Below, in pieces: positions 31,888 through 39,628 of a DNA stretch of 64,000 nt. A program made the translations under genes and the position numbers. The stretch is from assembly GCF_002549795.1 (NCBI RefSeq), contig NZ_CP021435.1:620001-684000 (forward strand), given 5' to 3'. The notes beneath the pieces were generated by a model. The model saw only the letters and a list, made by a program, of their open reading frames with translations, did no database searches and had not been told where the DNA came from. The stretch comes from Halomonas beimenensis (GTDB lineage Bacteria; Pseudomonadota; Gammaproteobacteria; Pseudomonadales; Halomonadaceae). Each line of letters starts with the position of its first letter. The first letter of the stretch is position 1.

Positions 31888-33633
31888 TCAGCTGGCAAGG
31901 CGAAGTTGGTGGGTGGCAGCGTCATCGAGCTTTCCTGCTTCATCGATGACGACGCCGTAGTCGAGCCTTGCCCCTTCCCGGGACACCAGCCCGTTGCGCA
32001 CATCGTCCAGCACTTCCTCGACGGGACGCGTGAGAGGGTCACCGTATCCCCCACCCCCAGGGTTGATGTTGATCACTCGCTCACCCGGTGCGATCTCGAG
32101 CATCGCATTCTGTTCATAGGCGATCTCGCCGCCATCGGCACGCCGATGGATCAAGCGGCCCAGCTTGGGTTTGAGCAAGCCGTTGCGAGCTCCTGCCGCG
32201 CCGGCTGTCGCATACTGGCGCCCCTCGCCGAAGGCCACCGCCGTCATCACATGATCCAGGGGCTCGATCTCGAGCCGAGTGCCGGACCCGCCGCGCCGCT
32301 GGCCGGCGCCGCCGCTGTCGGTGACCAGGCCGTAGCGATGGATCAGGATGGGGTAGGAGTGTTCCAGCAGTTCGATGTCTCCTGACATCAAGGCGCCGAA
32401 AGCGCAGAGGGGGCCGCGAGAATGCCAGCCATCCATGTGACGAGTGGCACCGGCACCGGAGATGATGGAAGCCAGTACCATGGTCACGTACTGGTCATCA
32501 CCGTGACGGGGATCCAGGCCGGCGATGTTGATCCCGCTGGCATGGCCCCATGAGGCCGTCACCCTCGAGGGAGCCGCCTTCTCGAAGGCCAGTCGGACCG
32601 CATCGGTGAGCGTCTCCATGGGGGTCGTCGTGCAATTGGCATGCGGGGCCGGCTCTCTGGCGTTGCACAGGGTGCCTTTCGGCCCCATGTCGACCGAGAC
32701 GCAGCGATAGAGACCTTCATTGTAGGGCGGGGGGATCTGGGCGAACATCATCAGCCCCAGCAGTACCCCCGACATCGAGTTGCCTTCGTAGGAGTTGATG
32801 AAGTAGGGCACTTGGGGCGGGCTTTCGATCCGGATATCGACCTCGTCACCTCGGACCTGGATATGGGCCTGGATCGTCAGGTCGCCGAGGCCGTGCCCCG
32901 AGTCTTCCAGCACCGCCGTGCCGGAATAGCTACCGTCTGGTACGTCGTGGATCAGCGAGCGCATCTGACGATCCGCCATGGCCTTGAGTTCGGCGATGGC
33001 GGCACGCACGGTCTTCACGCCGTAGCGTTCCAGCAGCCCCAACAGGTGCCGTTCACCCACGCCACAGGCGCCGTACTGCGCGTTGAGGTCACCTTCCTGG
33101 CTTTCTCTGGCCCGCATGTTGGTCATCAGCAGGTTGATGACATCTTCGCGTCGCTCGCCCTTTTCCCACAGCTTGACGGGCGGGATTCTCAGCCCCTCGG
33201 CATAGATCTCCTTCGCATCGGGGTTGTAGCCGGCGGGTACCGGCCCCCCGATGTCGGTGAGGTGGCCCTTGCAGACCGTCCAGAAGACCAGCTCGCCATC
33301 GAAGAACACCGGCTTGTACATGCAGCAATCGATGATATGGCTGCCCTTGTAGGCCGGGTCGTTGTGGTAGATGACGTCGCCCTCGGCGATATCGTCACCG
33401 TAGAACCTGGCCACCTCTTTCATGGCTGGGATCAATGAGCCCAGATGGATGGGGATGTCCTGACCCTGAAGGATCATCTCCGGAACGTGATCGAACAGGG
33501 CATTGGAATAGTCGTGGGCCAGGTTGAAGACGCTCGAGCGCCCGGTCTTCTCGAGAGTCAGCGTCATCTCTCGCTGAGCGGTTTCCAAGGCGCCCCTGAC
33601 CACCGCCAGGGTGATGGGATCGACTGTCGACAT
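31888..33633 (-). CDS. hyuB: Hydantoinase/oxoprolinase subunit B
   Basis: A 581-residue HyuB-type partner subunit. Family features are TLEKTGRSSVFNLAHDYSNALFD near the N-terminus, GDVIYHNDPAYKGSHIIDC, and the glycine-rich C-terminal INPGGGGYGDPLTRP. The start is ATG 33633 with AGGAG 6 nt upstream; the longer reading to 33702 adds unrelated residues. It operates with HyuA in the cytoplasm. Upstream on the same strand, after a 192-bp gap with a hairpin, lies an NCS1 permease that would import the ring compound. Confidence 0.92.
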   Translation of the reverse strand: MSTVDPITLAVVRGALETAQREMTLTLEKTGRSSVFNLAHDYSNALFDHVPEMILQGQDIPIHLGSLIPAMKEVARFYGDDIAEGDVIYHNDPAYKGSHIIDCCMYKPVFFDGELVFWTVCKGHLTDIGGPVPAGYNPDAKEIYAEGLRIPPVKLWEKGERREDVINLLMTNMRARESQEGDLNAQYGACGVGERHLLGLLERYGVKTVRAAIAELKAMADRQMRSLIHDVPDGSYSGTAVLEDSGHGLGDLTIQAHIQVRGDEVDIRIESPPQVPYFINSYEGNSMSGVLLGLMMFAQIPPPYNEGLYRCVSVDMGPKGTLCNAREPAPHANCTTTPMETLTDAVRLAFEKAAPSRVTASWGHASGINIAGLDPRHGDDQYVTMVLASIISGAGATRHMDGWHSRGPLCAFGALMSGDIELLEHSYPILIHRYGLVTDSGGAGQRRGGSGTRLEIEPLDHVMTAVAFGEGRQYATAGAAGARNGLLKPKLGRLIHRRADGGEIAYEQNAMLEIAPGERVININPGGGGYGDPLTRPVEEVLDDVRNGLVSREGARLDYGVVIDEAGKLDDAATHQLRLAS

Positions 33634-33780
33634 GATGGACTCCTGATCTGTTGTCATTGTGAGCCGTGCATGGCCTAGGCCATGACTCGACAGTAGCGGC
33701 ATGCCGGGGGAGGACGATTGTTGCGGAGTGAGCCAGGAGTTGACGCTCCGTGTACTCCTGTTAGAGAAGAGGACACAAGA

Positions 33781-33805
33781 ATGCCGGGAAGGCTCCTCCC
33801 GGCAT
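33781..33805. terminator. Hairpin between the NCS1 permease and hyuB
   Basis: A perfect 9-bp stem, ATGCCGGGA (33781-33789) with TCCCGGCAT (33797-33805), 20 bp after the permease stop on the minus strand; the following minus-strand bases TCTTGT are weakly U-rich. It may reduce read-through from the permease into hyuB. Confidence 0.5.
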
Positions 33806-33825
33806 GCTACATGGGGCGCGGGCTG

Positions 33826-35187
33826 TCAGGAGGATGATGTCAGGCCAGCGATATACCAGCGAGGCTTGGCCCACTTCAGCCCTAGTTCATATAGTCCGTA
33901 GGCGAAGAGGAAGGTAGCAGGTGAAGAGAAGCCGCTGATGGCTGGGATGTGCATCGTCAGGATGCCGACCGATGCCGCCCCACACCAGGCCACGAGTCCG
34001 CAGGGATTGAAGGCCGGAATATACGCATTGTTCAGTTCCACATGGCCGTGAAACCGAGCTCGGTAGGTTCGCGACAGGATGTGCGACAGGGCTACGCCCA
34101 CCCATGCCACGACGAAGACACCCTGATAGGCGAGAGCCTGCAGGAGATAGGAGAAGACATCGGCCATCATCAGAAGGTAAGCGATAGCGCCGATCAGGCA
34201 ACCTGACACGACCTTGGATAGCTTCAGGCCGGTGACCTTCCGGATGAAGGCCTCGAAGTTCACCGTGGCGAGATAGAAGTTCGCAGTGTTGATACGGCTC
34301 TGCGTGACCCATACCAGCAGTAAGCCTCCCAGGCCCATCAGTTCGAGAAGTCCCAGCACGATGGAGGCTTCGGATAGTCCGTCGGTGGGGATCATCGCAT
34401 CGAGCAGGATCCCGACGATGCCACTGAAGAGGAAGGTCATGGCATAGAACGGGATGCCGAAGGTGATGCGGGCATGGAAGCCGGCATCCTCCGGCCGACC
34501 GAAGCGAGCATAGTCGAAGGTGAACATCATCAACACCCAGACGCCCATGTAGTAGGCGAAAGTGTGCAACCACCCCCATGGTGAGGCGCCACCCTCCGGT
34601 GCTCTCGTCAGCCAGCCACTCGGGTAGCCGAACTCGGCGATCGCCATGCCGACGGCGACCAACATCCCGATCACGTAGATCGGAAGCAGGACGCCATTGA
34701 ACTTGTCGAGCCAGTGCTGGACGCTACCGAAGATCAGGGCGATCCCGATCACCACGACAATGGCCGTGGACATTGCCATGGTCAGACTGTCACTCCACTC
34801 CGATAGGATCAGGGCCATCACATAGCCTTCGAATACCGCATAGTACAGGGCGGTGGCAAAGAAAATCAGAGTGGCCACTACGGCACCGACATGGCCGAAA
34901 AGCACCTTCGAGAAAAGCCCAACCGTCAGGCCGGTCTGCATAGAGTAGCGGCTGATGATGCCATTGATCAGACCGTAAGCGATCACGGTAAGCACGATGC
35001 CGATAATCGCATTGGTCGTGCCGTACGTTCGCGCCATGGCGGCTGCGACGACCAAGTAAAATATCGCACTGCAGACGGCCCACCAGGCCATCATCAGGTT
35101 GGTGCGTGGCATTCGCCCCTCAGCGGGGACGGGCCGCTCAGAGAAGTCGAGGTCCGTGGTGTCGTTGTCTTTTGCGGGTTCCACCAT
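33826..35187 (-). CDS. NCS1-family purine/cytosine/hydantoin-type permease
   Basis: A 453-residue inner-membrane permease with about 12 helices. The N-terminal region resembles the CodB/cytosine-purine permease family: NLMMAWWAVCSAIFYLVVAAAMA, then YSMQTGLTVGLFSKVLFGHVGA. Further marks are a mid-protein DYARFGRP and a late FNPCGLVAWCGAASVGI. NCS1 members import purines, pyrimidines, allantoin or hydantoins; the adjacent hyuBA genes point to a hydantoin-like ring. AGGA lies 7 nt before ATG 35187. Base composition is lower in GC than the flanking chromosome. It is probably the first gene of the cluster. Confidence 0.85.
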   Translation of the reverse strand: MVEPAKDNDTTDLDFSERPVPAEGRMPRTNLMMAWWAVCSAIFYLVVAAAMARTYGTTNAIIGIVLTVIAYGLINGIISRYSMQTGLTVGLFSKVLFGHVGAVVATLIFFATALYYAVFEGYVMALILSEWSDSLTMAMSTAIVVVIGIALIFGSVQHWLDKFNGVLLPIYVIGMLVAVGMAIAEFGYPSGWLTRAPEGGASPWGWLHTFAYYMGVWVLMMFTFDYARFGRPEDAGFHARITFGIPFYAMTFLFSGIVGILLDAMIPTDGLSEASIVLGLLELMGLGGLLLVWVTQSRINTANFYLATVNFEAFIRKVTGLKLSKVVSGCLIGAIAYLLMMADVFSYLLQALAYQGVFVVAWVGVALSHILSRTYRARFHGHVELNNAYIPAFNPCGLVAWCGAASVGILTMHIPAISGFSSPATFLFAYGLYELGLKWAKPRWYIAGLTSSS

Positions 35188-35625
35188 CTCGATGTCCTTT
35201 GTTGTGTTTGTCGGCGGGACAGGGCATCTCCACTAACGGCGGCGCCTTCCGGTCGATCGACACCGGCAGTGGCCGCTTTCATGGAACGTGCCGTCTGGCA
35301 GTCATCGCTCACTACCATTCGTTCCCACCATACGACCTTGTGGACAGGCGGGTTTGACATCCTGCGTACCCAGGTTTGGCCATGAGTGCATTCCTCTCTG
35401 GGGAGTAAGAGAGGTACACGTCGCAAATCCTATTCGCGGAAGGGGTGAGAGGGTCCCAGGCTCCGGGATCCCTGTCATCGACCCCGTCACGCGGCCCTCG
35501 CGCCGGGGCGTTTCGTTGGCGCCTCGCCTAGACATTGGTTGTAGACACACTGTGGGTGTGTTGACAAAAATTAAAAATGTCGATATTTTTGAATCATCAA
35601 CGCTCGACACGATGGAGACCCCGAC
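35188..35625. other. Intergenic region between hyu cluster and glaH
   Basis: About 438 bp between divergent units. The left half would hold the promoter of the NCS1 permease on the minus strand; no convincing boxes are seen. The right end holds the strong glaH promoter and palindrome (35561-35590). GC content rises sharply just after this region, making it the right boundary of the lower-GC block. No integrase remnant or tRNA is visible. Confidence 0.5.
35561..35590 (+). promoter_or_regulatory. glaH promoter with overlapping palindromic operator
   Basis: TTGACA (35561-35566), a 17-nt spacer and TATTTT (35584-35589) form a near-consensus sigma-70 promoter. An 18-bp near-palindrome, AAAAATGTCGATATTTTT (35573-35590), covers the spacer and -10. 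It contains ATGT-N5-TTTT, which as I recall is the half-site reported for the E. coli glutarate repressor GlaR/CsiR. Repression by occlusion of the -10 is likely. Confidence 0.65.
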
Positions 35626-36606
35626 ATGACCGTGCTGACCCGGATTCCCGATACCGCCATGCCGCTGCCCGCCGACATCCAGGGCTTCACCCTGGCGCCG
35701 TCCTCCCACTCGCCGCGGCTGCTCGAGATGACCTTCTCCCGCGAGGTGGTCGACGCCTTCCTGGAGGCGGTGGCCGACTGGCCGGTGCAGGCGCTGGAGT
35801 ACAAGTCCATGCTGCGCTTCCGGGTGGCCAGGATCCTCGATGACCTGTGCGGCAACACCCTGCAGCCGGTGCTGATCAACACCCTGGTGGATCGCGGCAC
35901 AGGTGGCCTGCAGGTCACGCCAGAGGGCCTCGACGACGTCGAACAGGCCGACGACATGGTCAAGTTCGCCACCGCCGTGGCGCACCTGATGGGGCGTTCC
36001 AACTACGACGCCATGAGCGGCCAGTACTATGCGCGTTTCGTGGTCAAGAACGTCGACAATTCCGACAGCTACCTGCGTCAGCCGCACCGCGTCATGGAAC
36101 TGCACAACGACGGCACCTTCGTCGAGCAGGACACCGACTACGTGCTGATGATGAAGATCGACGAGCAGAACATGGAGGGCGGCAACTCCTTGCTGCTGCA
36201 CCTGGACGACTGGGAGGACCTGGAGCGCTTCTACCGTCATCCGCTGGCGCGCCGCGAGATGCGCTGGACCGCGCCACCCAGCAAGAACGTCGCCAAGGAC
36301 GTCTACCATGCGGTGTTCGATGTGGACGCCAGCGGCTTGCCGATCATGTCCTACATCGACCAGTTCGTGCAGCCCAAGGACTTCGAGGAAGGCAACTGGC
36401 TGACCGACCTCTCCGAGTCCCTGGAGGGTAGCCCGGCGATCCTCTCGGTGCCGAACCCGGTGGGCAGCTTCCTGCTGATCAACAATCACTTCTGGCTGCA
36501 TGGCCGGGATCGCTTCAAGTCCCACCCCGACCTGCGCCGCGAGCTGATGCGCCAGCGGGGCTACTTCACCCATGCCAAGACCCTGCGCAACCCGCGCCAG
36601 GTCTGA
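35626..36606 (+). CDS. glaH: Glutarate 2-hydroxylase (CsiD)
   Basis: A 326-residue Fe(II)/2-oxoglutarate-dependent oxygenase of the CsiD family. It hydroxylates glutarate to L-2-hydroxyglutarate, releasing succinate and CO2 from 2-oxoglutarate, in the glutarate branch of lysine breakdown. The iron-binding motif [12 protein letters not shown] supplies HxD (~residues 154-165), and the distal His lies in [13 protein letters not shown] with Arg for 2-oxoglutarate. [19 protein letters not shown] is a family signature. The length matches E. coli CsiD (325). GGAG lies 8 nt before ATG. It is followed by lhgO, the next enzyme of the pathway. Confidence 0.96.
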   Translation: MTVLTRIPDTAMPLPADIQGFTLAPSSHSPRLLEMTFSREVVDAFLEAVADWPVQALEYKSMLRFRVARILDDLCGNTLQPVLINTLVDRGTGGLQVTPEGLDDVEQADDMVKFATAVAHLMGRSNYDAMSGQYYARFVVKNVDNSDSYLRQPHRVMELHNDGTFVEQDTDYVLMMKIDEQNMEGGNSLLLHLDDWEDLERFYRHPLARREMRWTAPPSKNVAKDVYHAVFDVDASGLPIMSYIDQFVQPKDFEEGNWLTDLSESLEGSPAILSVPNPVGSFLLINNHFWLHGRDRFKSHPDLRRELMRQRGYFTHAKTLRNPRQV

Positions 36607-36641
36607 GGCGAAGCGCTCCGACTGACGGGTTACCCTGACGA

Positions 36642-36667
36642 GGCCACGCCGTGACGACGGCGTGGCC
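36642..36667. other. Intercistronic hairpin between glaH and lhgO
   Basis: A perfect 11-bp stem, GGCCACGCCGT (36642-36652) with ACGGCGTGGCC (36657-36667), 35 bp after glaH. No U tract follows, so it may be a processing or stability element rather than a full terminator. Confidence 0.5.
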
Positions 36668-36692
36668 GTCGCATTAGAAGAACGAGGACGGC

Positions 36693-37889
36693 ATGTACGA
36701 TTTCATCATCATCGGCGGGGGCATCCTGGGCATGTCCACCGCCATGCAGCTCAAGCAGGCCTACCCGGACCGCCGGATGCTGCTGGTGGAGAAGGAGCCG
36801 GAAGCGGCCCGCCACCAGACCGGCCACAACAGCGGCGTGATCCATGCCGGCGTCTACTACACCCCGGGCAGCCTCAAGGCCCGCTTCTGCCTCGAGGGCA
36901 ACCGGGCCACCAAGGCCTTCTGCGACGCCCACGACATTTCCTATGACAGCTGCGGCAAGCTGCTGGTGGCCACCAACGACCTGGAGATGCAGCGCATGAA
37001 GGCGCTGTGGGAGCGCACCGCCGCCAACGGCCTGGAGCGCGAGTGGCTCGGCCCAGAGGCCCTGCGCGAGCGTGAGCCCAACATCACCGGCGTCGGCGGC
37101 ATCTTCGTGCCTTCCAGCGGCATCGTCGACTATGCGGCCGTGACCCGGGCGATGGCCGCCGAGTTCGAGCGGATGGGCGGCGAGATCCGCTACGGCGCCG
37201 AGGTCACCGCCCTGGAGGAGCGTCGTCGGGAGGTGGTGGTGACCACCGGTGCCGGCGAGTTCACGGGGCACTATCTGGTGACCTGTTCGGGGCTGATGGC
37301 CGATCGGGTGGTGCGCATGCTGGGCCAGGATCCCGGTTTCACCATCTGCCCGTTCCGCGGCGAGTACTATCGGTTGCCGGCCCGGCACAACGACATCGTC
37401 AATCACCTGATCTATCCGATCCCGGATCCGTCCATGCCGTTCCTCGGCGTGCATCTGACCCGGATGATCGACGGCTCGGTCACCGTCGGCCCCAACGCCG
37501 TGCTGGCCTTCAAGCGCGAGGGCTATCGCAAGCGCGATGTCTCGCCCCGGGATCTGGCGCAGATGCTCACCAACCCCGGCATCCTCAAGGTGCTGGCCCG
37601 CAACCTGCGCCCGGGACTGGCCGAGATGAAGAACTCGCTGCACAAGCGGGGGTATCTGGAGCTGGTGCGCAAGTACTGCCCGAGCCTGACCCTGGACGAC
37701 CTTCAGCCCTACCCGGCCGGGGTGCGAGCCCAGGCGGTGTCCCGGGACGGCAAGCTGGTGGACGACTTCCTGTTCGTCAACACCCCGCGCACCGTCAACG
37801 TCGGCAACGCCCCGTCGCCGGCCGCCACCTCGGCGATTCCCATCGGCGCGCACATCGTCGAGAAGGTCAAGCAGCAGGTCGAGGGCTGA
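36693..37889 (+). CDS. lhgO: L-2-hydroxyglutarate dehydrogenase/oxidase
   Basis: A 398-residue FAD enzyme of the DAO family that oxidises L-2-hydroxyglutarate to 2-oxoglutarate and passes electrons to the membrane quinone pool. The FAD-binding start is DFIIIGGGILGMSTAMQL; other family marks are RHQTGHNSGVIHAGVYYTPGSLK (~45-67), PFRGEYYRLP, VGPNAVLAFKREGY and GVRAQAVSRDGKLVDDF. The length fits LhgO (~400-420). GAGGA precedes ATG 36693. Together with GlaH upstream it converts glutarate to 2-oxoglutarate, feeding the glutamate pool. Confidence 0.95.
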   Translation: MYDFIIIGGGILGMSTAMQLKQAYPDRRMLLVEKEPEAARHQTGHNSGVIHAGVYYTPGSLKARFCLEGNRATKAFCDAHDISYDSCGKLLVATNDLEMQRMKALWERTAANGLEREWLGPEALREREPNITGVGGIFVPSSGIVDYAAVTRAMAAEFERMGGEIRYGAEVTALEERRREVVVTTGAGEFTGHYLVTCSGLMADRVVRMLGQDPGFTICPFRGEYYRLPARHNDIVNHLIYPIPDPSMPFLGVHLTRMIDGSVTVGPNAVLAFKREGYRKRDVSPRDLAQMLTNPGILKVLARNLRPGLAEMKNSLHKRGYLELVRKYCPSLTLDDLQPYPAGVRAQAVSRDGKLVDDFLFVNTPRTVNVGNAPSPAATSAIPIGAHIVEKVKQQVEG

Positions 37890-37925
37890 GCCTCTTCGGC
37901 CGGGGTTTTGCCGAAAGTATTAGGG

Positions 37926-37939
37926 AATATCGAAATATT
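37926..37939. promoter_or_regulatory. Palindromic AT-rich motif upstream of the TAXI gene
   Basis: AATATCGAAATATT lies 104 bp before the TAXI start codon in an otherwise GC-rich region. It resembles the glaH operator (core AT-R-TCGA-W-AT). It may mark control by the same regulator. Confidence 0.35.
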
Positions 37940-38043
37940 GCCTGGCCGTCGGGCCGGGGGCCTGCTAGCGTTTTTCCAGGCGGCCACGGAACACGCTGCC
38001 TCACAACGACAAGATGCCATCGATTCGCAACGGAGGAACCTTC

Positions 38044-39006
38044 ATGCGAGCATTCAAGTCGGCCCTGGCAGCCACCCTGCTGGTGGCGGCCCCCGCGGCG
38101 CTGGCCCAGCAGCAGCTGTCCATCGCCACCGGCGGCACCGGCGGCACCTACTACCCCTATGGCGGCGGCCTCGCCGAGCTGATCAACGAGCACGTCGAAG
38201 GCTATGACGCCGTGGCCGAGGTCACCGGCGCCTCGGTGGAGAACATGGGGCTGGTCTGGCGCGGCGACTCCGACCTGGCCCTGGCCCTCGCCGACACCGT
38301 CTACCAGGCCTACAACGGCACCGGGGATTTCGAGGGGCGCCAGCTGGAGAACATCCGCGCCCTGGCCTCCATCTACCCCAACGCCGTGCAGATCGTCACC
38401 CTGGCCGATTCCGGCATCGAGTCGCTCTCGGATCTCGAAGGCAAGACCGTCTCGGTGGGGGCGCCCGGCAGCGGCACCGAGCTCAACGCCCGGGCGGTGC
38501 TCGAGTCCAACGGCATCACCTATGACGACATCGATGCCCGCCGGCTCAACTTCAACGAGACCGCCGACGCGATTCGCGACGGTGACATCGACGCCGGCTT
38601 CTGGAGCGTGGGGCCGCCCACCAGCTCGATCCTCAACCTGGCCACCACCCGCGACATCCGCCTGATCGGCCTGACCGACGAGGAAGTGGCCAACGCCAAG
38701 GCCGAGGAGCCGGTGTTCGCCCGCTACTCGCTGCGCGCCGAGCTGTACGAGGGCATGGACGACGCGGTGCAGACCATCGGCATTCCCAACGTGCTGGCGG
38801 TCAGCAGCGAGATGGACGAGGAGCTGGCCTATCAGGTCACCAAGACGCTGTTCGAGCAGACCGATCAGTTGATCGCCATCCATCCGGCGGCCAACGACAC
38901 CACCGTGGAGTTCAGCGTCGAGTCCACGCCCATCGCCTTCCACCCCGGCGCCCTGCGCTACTACGAGGAGGTGGGCGCCGAGATCGCCGACCATCAGCGT
39001 CCCTGA
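38044..39006 (+). CDS. TAXI-family TRAP transporter solute-binding protein
   Basis: A 320-residue periplasmic binding protein. Residues 1-21 form a Sec signal peptide ending ALAQ. The TAXI signature LSIATGGTGGTYYPYGGGLAEL starts the mature protein; SVGAPGSGTELNARAVLESNGI and DAGFWSVGPPTSSI follow. It delivers a solute to the fused TRAP permease encoded downstream. The position behind glaH-lhgO suggests glutarate or 2-hydroxyglutarate, but TAXI substrates are poorly known. The start is ATG 38044 with GGAGGAA 5 nt upstream. Its stop overlaps the next start (TGATG). Confidence 0.93.
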   Translation: MRAFKSALAATLLVAAPAALAQQQLSIATGGTGGTYYPYGGGLAELINEHVEGYDAVAEVTGASVENMGLVWRGDSDLALALADTVYQAYNGTGDFEGRQLENIRALASIYPNAVQIVTLADSGIESLSDLEGKTVSVGAPGSGTELNARAVLESNGITYDDIDARRLNFNETADAIRDGDIDAGFWSVGPPTSSILNLATTRDIRLIGLTDEEVANAKAEEPVFARYSLRAELYEGMDDAVQTIGIPNVLAVSSEMDEELAYQVTKTLFEQTDQLIAIHPAANDTTVEFSVESTPIAFHPGALRYYEEVGAEIADHQRP

Positions 39007-39593
39007 TGGCCGACGAGGCATCCTACCTCCTGCCGGGGCGGGCCGTCTGGCTCGCCCCCCTGGCGTGCCTGCTCCTGGGACTCGGCCTGCCGGCCCTGGC
39101 CGCCTGCCCGAGCCACGAGCTGCGAGTACGTGACGCGGACGGGACGTCGCTGGTGCGCCTGCCGATGCCGGAGGGCGCCGGCTGGTGCCTGGCCTGGAAC
39201 CACTCGGTGGAAGGCTTTCCCGTTCACGACTGCTACCGCAATCGCGAGGGCCGCATGGTGCTCCAGCGCAGCCATCTGCCGGACTTCGCCGCCGGCCTGG
39301 ACCACATCCCCGGCCGCGGCCGCCAGGTCTCCGACGGGCGGGGGGGCTACTGGATCGAGGCCATCGACGAGCCGGTGCCCGGCGATCGCTACCGGCTGCG
39401 GGTCGGCGCCCCGCGGGTAGATCATCGCCTGGTTCGCCATGGCGAACCGAGCCTCGCGGCCCTGCTGGACGAGGCGAAGGACTGCGGCGCCGGCCGCTAC
39501 GCCGTGCCCCCCGCGGCCCCGGTATCGGTCAGCCTGAGCGCCCTGGCCGCCGACCGCGCCGTGACCCTGGCCCTCGAGCCCCTGATTCCCTGA
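39006..39593 (+). CDS. DUF1850 protein of a TAXI-TRAP operon
   Basis: A 195-residue protein with an N-terminal hydrophobic segment (~13-33, LAPLACLLLGLGLPALAA) that acts as a signal or anchor. The middle carries the DUF1850 pattern WCLAWNHSVEGFPVHDCYR and a later GDRYRLRVGA. DUF1850 genes are regularly found between TAXI binding proteins and fused TRAP permeases, so it is probably an accessory subunit exposed to the periplasm; its role is unknown. Its ATG overlaps the TAXI stop by one base, showing coupling. Confidence 0.8.
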   Translation: MADEASYLLPGRAVWLAPLACLLLGLGLPALAACPSHELRVRDADGTSLVRLPMPEGAGWCLAWNHSVEGFPVHDCYRNREGRMVLQRSHLPDFAAGLDHIPGRGRQVSDGRGGYWIEAIDEPVPGDRYRLRVGAPRVDHRLVRHGEPSLAALLDEAKDCGAGRYAVPPAAPVSVSLSALAADRAVTLALEPLIP

Positions 39594-39628
39594 CGCGCCC
39601 GGTGGGCGCCAATCCTGAGAGAGAAGCC

